This document shows positions 15,218 to 22,329 of a stretch of 22,583 bases of DNA, piece after piece. A program made the translations under genes and the position numbers. The notes beneath the pieces are model-generated. The model did not search any database, was not told where the DNA came from, and saw only the letters and a program-made list of their open reading frames with translations. The first letter of the stretch is position 1. Each line of letters opens with the position of its first letter. Origin of the DNA: Candidatus Bathyarchaeota archaeon (GTDB lineage Archaea > Thermoproteota > Bathyarchaeia > Bathyarchaeales > Bathycorpusculaceae); assembly GCA_018396615.1 (NCBI GenBank), contig JAGTQT010000016.1:1-22583 (forward strand), given 5' to 3'.

Positions 15218-15381
15218 TCTTAAGGTTTGAGTAGCTGAGAATAGACGGATAGGTGTTGGTTTGAATGTGGATAAGAGAACTGTTGATGATGTGTCTGTGC
15301 CTGTGAGCTTGAGAAAGAGAGAATCTAGTTTAACTGCTTGAAACTTGCCGTTTTTGACCTTGTTTGGAAGAAAATGGGCGT

Positions 15382-15395
15382 TGCTCGTGTGAGCA
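15382..15395 (-). terminator. Short hairpin past the SSB stop
   Basis: TGCTC and GAGCA pair around a GTGT/ACAC loop, about 10 nt after the SSB stop codon. The stem is only five pairs and is followed by a pyrimidine-rich, not pure T, stretch. It may be a terminator or an mRNA 3' stabiliser. Confidence 0.25.
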
Positions 15396-15403
15396 CGCGC
15401 ATT

Positions 15404-15874
15404 CTAGAATCTTCTCGGTCTGTAGCCGCCTCTTCTGTCTCTTCCGCCGTAGTCTCTGCCGCGTCCTCTGAAGGGTCGTCTGGGTTGTTCGTATACTTGG
15501 TTGGAGACGTTGTTGTCGGTGTTTACTTCGGCTATGGGTTGTTCTGAGATTTCGAGTGTGCCGTATCTGCCTATGTTGAGTCGCATGTTGCCTCTGAAGA
15601 GGTTTACGTAGCCGTTTTTGATGTTTATGGTGTTGCCTTCGGTGACTTTGCTTATGTTGTCGTCCCATAGTGTGAGGTAGATGCTTCCTGTTTCGTCTCC
15701 GACGAGGGCGTCGCATACTTTGTGTGGTGCTCCGTCTCTGCCTGCTGCGATGTCTCTGGTTTCGCTTTTGGAGACGACTTTTGCTAGGATGTTTACGGCT
15801 CTTGATTGGGGTGTGAGTTCGCCTATTTTGGCGTCTACAGGTTGTCTTGGTCCTGAGAATCCTTCAACTGCCAA
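15404..15874 (-). CDS. ssb: Single-stranded DNA-binding protein, crenarchaeal OB-fold type
   Basis: Resembles the short Sulfolobus-type SSB: one RPA-like OB fold and a flexible tail. The fold reads IGELTPQSRAVNILAKVVS, then the strand ALVGDETGSIYLTLWDD, NTINIKNGYVNLFRGNMRLN and GRYGTLEIS. The tail is Arg/Gly-rich (RGRGRDYGGRDRRGG) and ends basic, without the acidic tip of the Sulfolobus protein. It binds single-stranded DNA in replication and repair. Start: the frame runs open far upstream, but that part is a Thr/His-rich read-through of G-poor DNA and then a relic of another gene. TTG 15874, 12 codons before the fold, gives 156 residues, close to the family length of about 150. No ATG is available, so the exact start is uncertain. 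Confidence 0.88.
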   Translation of the reverse strand: MAVEGFSGPRQPVDAKIGELTPQSRAVNILAKVVSKSETRDIAAGRDGAPHKVCDALVGDETGSIYLTLWDDNISKVTEGNTINIKNGYVNLFRGNMRLNIGRYGTLEISEQPIAEVNTDNNVSNQVYEQPRRPFRGRGRDYGGRDRRGGYRPRRF

Positions 15875-16025
15875 TTTTGTTTCAACACCTGTGTTTTTGA
15901 CATGGAAGACTATTAGGCGTGCGCACTTAAGGATTGTGGTCAGTGAGTGGTTTGCTTTTTTGTTTGTTGTGTGTTGGGAAGGTTTGGTTATGTGGGCTGT
16001 GAGTGTGTGTGTTTGTTCTGTTGTG
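15875..16025 (-). promoter_or_regulatory. G-poor, A/C-rich leader of the SSB message
   Basis: Between the predicted transcript start (about 16025) and TTG 15874 the minus strand is dominated by A and C, with strings such as ACAAACACACACACTC; G is almost absent from about 15925 to 16025. Such RNA cannot fold well. It is unusually long for this window, where other leaders are 0-50 nt. It might be a binding site for the SSB itself (autoregulation) or simply an unselected spacer. Confidence 0.4.
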
Positions 16026-16047
16026 GTCTGCGGAATTTTAGGCCCCT

Positions 16048-16055
16048 TATTTATA
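16048..16055 (-). promoter_or_regulatory. TATA box for ssb
   Basis: The minus strand reads TATAAATA, a consensus archaeal box, within CCTATAAATAAGG. It lies directly after the gene relic and is the only good box upstream of ssb, so the gene has its own promoter rather than depending on the secreted-protein operon. Confidence 0.6.
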
Positions 16056-16094
16056 GGCTGAGCTGCTGTTGATTGATCTTGAAGTATCTGTGCA

Positions 16095-16201
16095 TGGTGC
16101 AGATTACTGTGCCCGATGTAGTGGAAGCTGTACCCCGCCACGTTAGCCCATATCCAGTCTTTCATGCGGCACCTATCCTCAACTAAATCAATCAGCCAGC
16201 T
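16095..16201 (-). pseudogene. Relic copy of part of the 963-residue surface protein gene
   Basis: On the minus strand this codes for WLIDLVEDRCRMKDW, then WANVAGYSFHYIGHS, which matches residues about 555-590 of the 963-residue protein (FDLIEDRCRTKGW, then WANVAGYSFHYFGHS). By eye about four of five bases agree over roughly 90 bp (16107-16195 against 18631-18719). The match begins directly after the stop of the prenyltransferase-like gene and decays after GHS, where the reading frame is lost. No start or remaining domain is present, so it is a dead fragment, in the same orientation as the parent. Confidence 0.75.
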
Positions 16202-17488
16202 TCAAACACGCAGCTTTGACTTTTCCATTTTCTTTCTTGCTTGTTTTACGATGAATGGAGCGGCAACTGCTATGGTGAATGTGGCGACGCCGAGAGTGGC
16301 TGATAAACCGAAAATAGTGTTCCGTTGCTGGAGCGCACGAGGAGTAAGCTCGTCAAGAAGGTAAAGCGTGCCTGAGGCGTTCATGCACATAACAAAATAG
16401 TAAGCTCCAGCAAGTGGCGAAAGCTCGTAGACCAATCCGCTTTCTGGGTTCTGGATGGTGAGAAACCATTTCATTGCTTTAATGATGTTTTCTCTTGTCT
16501 GGTTAATGGCGCCGAGGTACTGGAGTGCCATGACCGCATAGTAAGTGAAAAAAGTGTCATGATCCTCAGGGCTTGGCCCAGGATCACTTGCATATTCGGG
16601 GATTGACACGAAGCAGCCGCTGCGGTTGTGCTGGCATGAAAGTATATAATTAACAGTTTGCTGTCGCTCTTCTGAGCTAATAGAGTCAAGGTAGTTAAGA
16701 GCTTTAAGAGCCCCGACAGCGGCATATGTGTAGGCTACTCCAGCGCCGTACGAATCAACAGTGAACGAGTGGGCTAGCCACGGAATCATATTGGGCTCGT
16801 AAGCTGATGCTAAGGAAGTCGGAGAAAATCCGAATCCGCCATTTGCGGTTTTGCAACTGAGTATGAATGACGTTACTTTCGTGATGTTTATTCTATTTAG
16901 AGCATGGAGACTACGCAAAATATCGACAGCCAGAAAGGTACTTATAACATTTGATTTTCCGTAGTTGTCACGATCCCCCCAACCTTTGCCAGTTATCGAA
17001 AAATGGCACCACGCAATCTTTTCGCCATCAAGTTCAAACGTGGGTTCATGGAAAGCTCCATCGGTTTCGTTATATCGCAGCATCACAAAATCGACTAGGC
17101 TAGTTTGGTTCAGCAGATTAGAGCTGCTGAATAGTTCCAATGCATTCACAACCCTAAATGGTGTATGCAATTCACCGTACCTAAGAAAATAGTCGGCTGG
17201 AAAATTCCCAGTAGTGGTGTTCTGTTGAGAAACCAGATAATCGATTGCGTCGGTTACGTTGATAGAAGCGAGGCTATCTAAGCATTTTAGCATCGTAAGA
17301 ATTAATACCGTTTGGTACGTTTGTTTGTACGCTGTTTCGGATTGTGGCATGTTTGCCAATGTTCTGACGAGGACTTGTTTTCTTGTTTCATTGACTGCTT
17401 GCGTGACGCTCCATGAAAGAACGAGTGACGTAGAAAAAACGAGGATCGCTAGAGAGATTCCTATAAGCATCTGTTTTCTTATATTCAC
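16202..17488 (-). CDS. Secreted, membrane-anchored prenyltransferase/squalene-oxidase-repeat protein
   Basis: Residues 7-29 form a signal or anchor helix and residues 392-414 a C-terminal membrane helix followed by KQARKK, so the body lies outside the cell. The ectodomain has at least five repeats of the alpha/alpha-toroid type: AIDYLVSQQNTTTGNF (81-96), LVDFVMLRYNETDGAF, VTSFILSCKTANGGFGF, TVNYILSCQHNRSGCF (278-293) and AMKWFLTIQNPESGL, alternating with helices such as TYAAVGALKAL and TYYAVMALQYL. This is the PF00432 repeat of prenyltransferases and terpene cyclases. No DxDD cyclase motif is seen and the site is extracellular, so a binding or scaffold role is more likely than cyclisation. 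GTG 17488 starts 7 bp after the stop of the 963-residue protein: same operon. Confidence 0.8.
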   Translation of the reverse strand: MNIRKQMLIGISLAILVFSTSLVLSWSVTQAVNETRKQVLVRTLANMPQSETAYKQTYQTVLILTMLKCLDSLASINVTDAIDYLVSQQNTTTGNFPADYFLRYGELHTPFRVVNALELFSSSNLLNQTSLVDFVMLRYNETDGAFHEPTFELDGEKIAWCHFSITGKGWGDRDNYGKSNVISTFLAVDILRSLHALNRINITKVTSFILSCKTANGGFGFSPTSLASAYEPNMIPWLAHSFTVDSYGAGVAYTYAAVGALKALNYLDSISSEERQQTVNYILSCQHNRSGCFVSIPEYASDPGPSPEDHDTFFTYYAVMALQYLGAINQTRENIIKAMKWFLTIQNPESGLVYELSPLAGAYYFVMCMNASGTLYLLDELTPRALQQRNTIFGLSATLGVATFTIAVAAPFIVKQARKKMEKSKLRV

Positions 17489-17495
17489 CGCTCTC

Positions 17496-20387
17496 TCACG
17501 TTCCTACAGTGAAGTGAAGTGTACCCGTGAATGTAAGGTTTTTTGCGTGGTAAAGCGGGACAGTTGAATACTCCGAGCGGTAGCTTATCCATGACACAGT
17601 CTTGTAGTTAAATGAGTATTCTACAGGCAAGCTCGAAGAAGGAAAATAGACTCTGCATCTGATAGCGCTTGAGCACAAGTAGTCGTCATCTGTGTCTACC
17701 AGTATGTCGTTGATCCAGTTATGTTCTCCAAGTGTCGTGTTGGAGGCAGGCGGAGTTATAGTCGAAAGGTATATTGGGATTAATCCTATCAGCCCTGCAA
17801 ATGGTAATGGAACACCTAGAATTTGTCCAGCCACCAAAAGGAATAGTGTTGCTGCCTGGCCAGCGCCCCACCAGCCGATTCGCTCCATCATCTGCTTCCA
17901 TGAGGTAATTGTATCTATTCCCGCTTCTTCGTTCACATCAAACAGTACGTTGCCACTTTCACGAGTAAGCTCTAGATCTGCCAGTTCGGAGTAGTACCAA
18001 TACTCCACTGGTGTACAAGGTGGGACAATGCACCAACCATGGATTTCTTCGTAGTAAGAGTTCATCATGAGAAGCACATCGACAAATTCATGATATCCGT
18101 AATTTTCAAGGTAGATGAATCCTTCTGATCCTGCCACCATTGAAACAGAAAATGCAGCCAAATGAGTGTTGCCATTGCATTCTTGTTGTGTGACACACGG
18201 CGCCATTATGTATGCTCTTGCTTCTTCTAGGGCAAGAGCTCCGGCAATGTAGCCTTTGTTATAGTCATTTTCATTTGCTCCCAAGCCGCTGTGAATGAAC
18301 ATTCCCAAGGTCGCGCCGTCCATCAGCAATGTTACGGTTACTCGCTCTTTCAGAGGTGTCTTGTCCACGTAGAGTGTGGCATCCCTCATTAATTCGTTGG
18401 ACTCACAAAGTGGACGCGAGCCGTCGATATTTCCGAAACGATCGAGCCTATAGATTCTGTAGAACCCTGGGCGATCTGCGTCTATTGGGCCGATTTCCGC
18501 GAGGCGTCCGCCTGTTATTGTGGTGTTGCATGCTACGTTTTTGCTCATGAACTGTTTTAGTCCCTGTTGGCGCGGCTGTCTCCAATCCAGCCACGGCTCG
18601 TAGCCCTCTCCCATCATGCTCCAGTAGCCGCTGTGCCCAAAGTAGTGAAAGCTGTACCCCGCCACGTTCGCCCAAACCCAGCCCTTAGTACGACACCTAT
18701 CCTCAATCAAATCAAACCAATCCATCCAGTCAACAAAAAACTCTGCAGGGTTATTTCCCATTAACAAGCCGTATCCCTCACCTTCGCTTTCATTCTCAAC
18801 ATAGTAGCCTTCAGCCACAAAGATAAAGTCTCGCCTCTCAAACTCCGTCTCATTCAGAACTGGCAGATGAAACTTGAGATCAATCTTGTACCCCCGTTTC
18901 AATCTCGCAAAAATCTCGTCAGAACGCTGAAGATTGCCCAAAGTGGCATTAACCCCACTTGAATCACATGCAGAAACAAGCTCTCCCTCACGAACCGCAA
19001 TGTCTGCCTGCTCCGTAGTATCCAAACCCACCAAATCCAAAATGCAGCTACCTTCAAACAGCAGCCGCACCTTAAACTCGCCCGCCGCATCCGGAAGCCA
19101 CCTAGACATGTTCAACACAAACGTGCCAAAAGAAACCCTAGGCCTAACCGAAGCCACAGTCTCCCACAAGCCACAACCATTCATACACTGCACCTTCACC
19201 ACACTTTCATTAAAACTATACGTCCGCAAAACCAGCTTAGCACTGCCAGAAAAGTTTACAGAATCAAACTGAACATCCAGCCATTCACCATCCATAAACG
19301 ACGTACCACTGTCATCCTGCTCACCTACCCAGTAAACTTCACCAACCCCACACTTAAGCGCTGAACTCGGCGCATACGGACGATTATACGTAAGAACCGA
19401 CCCGTCTGGCGAGACACCTACACTAACATCGCTTCCATGATCAACCGCCAACAAACCAACCCGATCAAAGAAATTGACTTTAGTGCCGCTTTCCTTCAGC
19501 CTAAAAGAATAATTCCCATCAACAAACTTCACTAATCCATCCTCAATCTTGTAGTAGTCCACAACAGCCGTGCCCTCCTCGAATAGCATATTATTGCCCA
19601 CCAAACTGAAATCTGCACCCTGCCAAGCATAAACATAGGGGCACCGAAAAATAGGCGGCTTATTGCTTCCACCCCAAGGATATGGTGACGGATAAGGCTG
19701 ACCAATATAGTTGATCACTACAGAAGAACATGCTAACAGCCCACCAGCAGTTTCTGCAACAACCTTAAACTCGTACCTATCCGTGTAGTTTACAGCTATC
19801 ACAGCCTCATACTTCTGGCTAACAGGATCCACGAGACTCATTAAACCACCCTCCTTCAACGGTGCACCCTCAAAACCCCAATAAATAGAAGGCGGATCCT
19901 TAAGCTGGGAGCCATACATCGCCTTAGCAACTGCTTCAATCTTCACAGTATAATTCGTCAAAGCGCCCTCTACCCACTCATCGTTTAAAGGAGAAACAAT
20001 CTGCAGATAAGGCGAAAAATACTTGCCCGACATAGGCACTGCCTCACCATGAGTATTTACGATAACAGCATTGTTAGGCGGATTATTAATCAAATCCTCC
20101 AAGCCCGCCGTACTGCTAATTGTTGTCACGCTGATATGCTCGCCTACAAGTTTCACTTTAGTTCTCTCCTGCGCATCAACAACTGCATCCTGAACACCCT
20201 GAGCCACCGCGCCAGAACTTCCTACCCACCAAGAAACCGAATCAGAAGCATCCAATACGTAGACCTGAATATCTCTGCCTTCTCCAGGTCCTTTCGTGAG
20301 AGATATAAGCAAAGGAGAAACAAAAAGCAAGATCCCAATACAGACACTCAGCAATACACCTTTAACTTTACCCAATGAAACGCTCAT
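17496..20387 (-). CDS. Large extracellular multidomain protein, function unknown
   Basis: 963 residues, not recognised as a named family. The first 30 residues are a signal/anchor segment (LLSVCIGILLFVSPLLISL). Then come: an alpha/beta-like domain to about residue 125 containing NNAVIVNTHGE, a beta-rich immunoglobulin-like stretch (130-230), a beta-sandwich region (240-480) with Cys pairs, and a C-terminal part with the distinctive WVWANVAGYSFHYFGHS near 570-590 and several Cys (VTQQEC, CIVPPC) probably forming disulfides. A hydrophobic pair (TLFLLVAGQILGVPLPFAGL) at about 845-880 may re-enter the membrane. Sequons are frequent. ATG 20387 has AGGAGG seven bases upstream and a TATA box. First gene of an operon with the prenyltransferase-repeat protein. 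Third-position base use shifts from G/T-rich to mixed near 18.6 kb. Confidence 0.82.
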   Translation of the reverse strand: MSVSLGKVKGVLLSVCIGILLFVSPLLISLTKGPGEGRDIQVYVLDASDSVSWWVGSSGAVAQGVQDAVVDAQERTKVKLVGEHISVTTISSTAGLEDLINNPPNNAVIVNTHGEAVPMSGKYFSPYLQIVSPLNDEWVEGALTNYTVKIEAVAKAMYGSQLKDPPSIYWGFEGAPLKEGGLMSLVDPVSQKYEAVIAVNYTDRYEFKVVAETAGGLLACSSVVINYIGQPYPSPYPWGGSNKPPIFRCPYVYAWQGADFSLVGNNMLFEEGTAVVDYYKIEDGLVKFVDGNYSFRLKESGTKVNFFDRVGLLAVDHGSDVSVGVSPDGSVLTYNRPYAPSSALKCGVGEVYWVGEQDDSGTSFMDGEWLDVQFDSVNFSGSAKLVLRTYSFNESVVKVQCMNGCGLWETVASVRPRVSFGTFVLNMSRWLPDAAGEFKVRLLFEGSCILDLVGLDTTEQADIAVREGELVSACDSSGVNATLGNLQRSDEIFARLKRGYKIDLKFHLPVLNETEFERRDFIFVAEGYYVENESEGEGYGLLMGNNPAEFFVDWMDWFDLIEDRCRTKGWVWANVAGYSFHYFGHSGYWSMMGEGYEPWLDWRQPRQQGLKQFMSKNVACNTTITGGRLAEIGPIDADRPGFYRIYRLDRFGNIDGSRPLCESNELMRDATLYVDKTPLKERVTVTLLMDGATLGMFIHSGLGANENDYNKGYIAGALALEEARAYIMAPCVTQQECNGNTHLAAFSVSMVAGSEGFIYLENYGYHEFVDVLLMMNSYYEEIHGWCIVPPCTPVEYWYYSELADLELTRESGNVLFDVNEEAGIDTITSWKQMMERIGWWGAGQAATLFLLVAGQILGVPLPFAGLIGLIPIYLSTITPPASNTTLGEHNWINDILVDTDDDYLCSSAIRCRVYFPSSSLPVEYSFNYKTVSWISYRSEYSTVPLYHAKNLTFTGTLHFTVGT
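18631..18725. repeat. Intact copy of the 95-bp direct repeat
   Basis: Internal part of the 963-residue protein gene that recurs at about 16107-16200 in the same orientation, 2.5 kb away. Blocks such as AAGCTGTACCCCGCCACGTT are identical in both copies. The segment between the copies holds the 3' third of the large gene and the whole prenyltransferase-repeat gene. Confidence 0.75.
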
Positions 20388-20423
20388 GAAACCCCCTCCT
20401 TACACCGAATGTACATCTCAGTA

Positions 20424-20434
20424 AATTTATAAAA
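20424..20434 (-). promoter_or_regulatory. TATA box of the secreted-protein operon
   Basis: The minus strand reads CTTTTATAAAT. It predicts a start near 20403, followed at once by AGGAGG (complement of 20395-20400) and ATG 20387: a short-leader, strong-signal gene start. Confidence 0.6.
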
Positions 20435-20516
20435 GTTACGTTTCAAAGGCGTTCCCAGACTTAACACTGAAAAACAAATAGCAAATGCCTATGCAAAATC
20501 CTCAGAACTTGCTGCC

Positions 20517-21377
20517 CTACGCGTCAACTCTTCTTGGTTCTCTGTTGTCCACCAAATAGGGAAGCTTTCTGCTCCTGAAAGCCACCAGCCTCTCATTCAT
20601 CTCCGCCAAATACGCCATAACAAGGTCTTTACCTTTCTTCGTCAGCACAAAGACTGGAATAGCCACACCCACCTGCAATAACGCCATCGAACCTATCTTC
20701 TCTCGAAGTATCGTCGAAGCGCTTGCACAGACAACATCCGCCTTAGCAATGTGCTCCACATCCTCGTCCCGCACGCACGTATTGCAAACCGAAAAAACCA
20801 CAACGTCGCCTCCAACATCACGGATACGGCTAATTGCCTCAGCTTGGAAACCAGCCACACTCACCGCAACACGCTTAAACCCCAACGCGAAAGCGCGGCT
20901 AACTCCCTCCACTTGATCGATCCGTGCACACGCCTTATCCAGAACCTTTCCGCCCTCGGCCTCGATGTGTTCAATAACTTCTCGAATAGGCGAAGTCCTA
21001 ACAATCCCAGTCAACCGCGCGCCAATCGCCTGCACAAGCCCACCATTACTCGTAACAACGGTTCCAGCGCCCTCGCAGACAACAACCGCGCAGTCAACAA
21101 GCCCTTTATCAAGCCAGACACGCATCATCTCAGAAGCACCAAACGCCACCACCTGCCCCACATCAAAAACGCGGCTTCCACAGCAAAAACCGTGACCAGC
21201 AATCTTCATCTCTACGCTTTTGCGCACAGCGTCACCATCAATCTTTCCTGTTCCATACAGCGCCTCATGCAAAGGGCAATACTCAACCAGAGGCTCGCTC
21301 AAAACCTCTATGCCTCTCTCGGAAATTTTGACTCTTGCCCCGCAGCAAAAGATTTCATGTTCGCCTTTGACTTTCAA
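20517..21377 (-). CDS. Methanogenesis marker 8 family protein (DUF2099)
   Basis: A 286-residue protein matching DUF2099 (PF09872). Family-typical segments include EPLVEYCPLHEALYG, VVAFGASEMMRVWLDKGLVD, VVVCEGAGTVVTSNGGLVQA, TGIVRTSPIREVI, GGKVLDKACARIDQVEG and GFKRVAVSVAGF. The family is found in all methanogens and also in some archaea outside them; its reaction is unknown, and its presence alone does not prove methane metabolism. An oddity is the doubled FCCG motif (EIFCCGARV near residue 12, HGFCCGSRVFDV near 63) plus VCNTCVRDED, which could bind metal or Fe-S. Start: TTG 21377 with GGGTAAG upstream. The gene follows the DUF59 protein by 63 bp, probably one transcript, which hints at Fe-S or redox chemistry. 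Confidence 0.88.
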   Translation of the reverse strand: MKVKGEHEIFCCGARVKISERGIEVLSEPLVEYCPLHEALYGTGKIDGDAVRKSVEMKIAGHGFCCGSRVFDVGQVVAFGASEMMRVWLDKGLVDCAVVVCEGAGTVVTSNGGLVQAIGARLTGIVRTSPIREVIEHIEAEGGKVLDKACARIDQVEGVSRAFALGFKRVAVSVAGFQAEAISRIRDVGGDVVVFSVCNTCVRDEDVEHIAKADVVCASASTILREKIGSMALLQVGVAIPVFVLTKKGKDLVMAYLAEMNERLVAFRSRKLPYLVDNREPRRVDA

Positions 21378-21440
21378 TGCTTACCCACGCCGTCTTCTGC
21401 AGAGAACAAAAGTGGAATCTAGGTTATGGCTTTTCTGCTG

Positions 21441-21725
21441 CTACTTATTGGTCATCTCGTTGATCTGCTGCTCCATCATGTGTCCACGGCAGTAAATCAA
21501 CGCTTTCTTAACCCCAGCAACTTTCAAAGCCGCACTCTTGATATCCGCCGCCAGCTTAAAAGCAATCGGGCAGAACGGGCTTGACGGAACAAACTCAACC
21601 TTCACAACGCCTGCCTCTTCCTCTTTCACGCTGGTGATCATCTGCATCTCAGCAAAGGTCATTCCCGTCTCAGGGTCAACAACCTGTCCCACGGCTTCAC
21701 GAACCTTATCCTCTATCTCAGTCAC
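21441..21725 (-). CDS. MIP18/DUF59 family Fe-S assembly-type protein
   Basis: A 94-residue protein of the DUF59/MIP18 family (PF01883): IEDKVREAVGQVVDPETGM carries the DPE element, and KVEFVPSSPFCPIAFKLA the conserved FCP cysteine. The C-terminus VKKALIYCRGHMMEQQIN has a second Cys. Relatives (SufT, the CIA component MIP18, and the N-terminal domain of some Mrp/ApbC proteins) help maturation of iron-sulfur proteins in the cytosol. GTG 21725 follows GGGTGA with good spacing. It is divergent from the HIT gene and probably cotranscribed with the DUF2099 gene, whose FCCG motifs might be its target (inference). Confidence 0.9.
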   Translation of the reverse strand: MTEIEDKVREAVGQVVDPETGMTFAEMQMITSVKEEEAGVVKVEFVPSSPFCPIAFKLAADIKSAALKVAGVKKALIYCRGHMMEQQINEMTNK

Positions 21726-21769
21726 GTGCCTTCACCCTCTGTTAGATGGCTGAATAGGGAGAATTGCCC

Positions 21770-21777
21770 AATATAAA
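21770..21777. promoter_or_regulatory. Shared TATA element between DUF59 and HIT genes
   Basis: AATATAAA on the plus strand, TTTATATT on the minus strand. Predicted starts are near 21799 (plus, 23 nt before ATG 21822) and near 21747 (minus, 22 nt before GTG 21725). The spacing is equal on the two sides. Confidence 0.55.
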
Positions 21778-21821
21778 CTGTTGCACAAAACCTAAAAGGA
21801 AAGTTCATTCATAAACAGCCT

Positions 21822-22274
21822 ATGGCGAATGGCATGGAAGACCAATGCGTCTTCTGCAAAATCGTGGAAAAGAAGATTCCAGCAAGCCTCGTCTACGAGG
21901 ACGAATACACAATCGCGTTCATGGACAACCACCCAGTAAACGAAGGACACACATTGGTGATCCCGAAAAAGCATTACGCAACCATCTACACGCTTCCCGA
22001 ACGCGAGACCGCAAGACTCTACAAGGCAGTCAAGAAAGTTGCCTGCGCCGTGAAGAAGGCAATCAACCCAGAGGGAATCACCATAAGCCAGCAAAACGAA
22101 AGAGGCGCAGGACAAGACATATTCCACGTGCATGTCCACGTCATCCCAAGATACGCTGGTCAAAGGATGCCTAGATTTGAGGAGTTGAAAGAGGAAAAGA
22201 GAGAAAAACTTGAAAGCGCCGCCGCCAAGATCAAAAAGCACATTCAAACATCTGCAAAGAAAAGACGCCTTTGA
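21822..22274 (+). CDS. HIT family protein
   Basis: A 150-residue HIT (histidine triad) protein of the Hint/HinT-like branch, cytosolic nucleotide hydrolases or transferases acting on nucleoside phosphoramidates or dinucleotides. The N-terminal CVFCKIVEKKIPASLVYEDE has the Cys pair often binding zinc, followed by NHPVNEGHTLVIPKKHYA and the triad FHVHVHVIPRY. The C-terminal tail (about 35 residues) is lysine-rich and helical, ending AKKRRL. Start: ATG 21822; a second ATG at 21834 is only four codons later. It converges on gcvPB with 55 bp between. Confidence 0.93.
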   Translation: MANGMEDQCVFCKIVEKKIPASLVYEDEYTIAFMDNHPVNEGHTLVIPKKHYATIYTLPERETARLYKAVKKVACAVKKAINPEGITISQQNERGAGQDIFHVHVHVIPRYAGQRMPRFEELKEEKREKLESAAAKIKKHIQTSAKKRRL

Positions 22275-22329
22275 TGCTTGCGGCTTGCAGCCCTCAAAAC
22301 CTTGATGTGTACAAATAGCTTATTTGGAA

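Noticed and set aside
15267..15341. A 24-codon plus-strand ORF (GTG start) between malic enzyme and ssb
   Set aside because: No ribosome-binding site and no conserved feature; the possible plus-strand TATA at 15211 is better explained by the malic enzyme promoter.
15404..15874. CCHC or ribosomal-protein identity for the RGG-tailed protein
   Set aside because: No Cys pairs; the OB-fold strand pattern and tail match crenarchaeal SSB instead.
15875..16165. An N-terminal extension of SSB beginning MKDWIWANVAGYSFHY and a Thr/His-rich stretch
   Set aside because: The first part is a relic of the 963-residue protein gene and the second is read-through of G-poor DNA that rarely makes stops. A consensus TATA box lies inside it, and the SSB family length is met without it.
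20751..21422. A 223-codon plus-strand ORF antisense to the DUF2099 gene
   Set aside because: Asn/Thr/Leu-rich shadow of a G/T-ending coding strand; the minus-strand gene matches a known family across its length.
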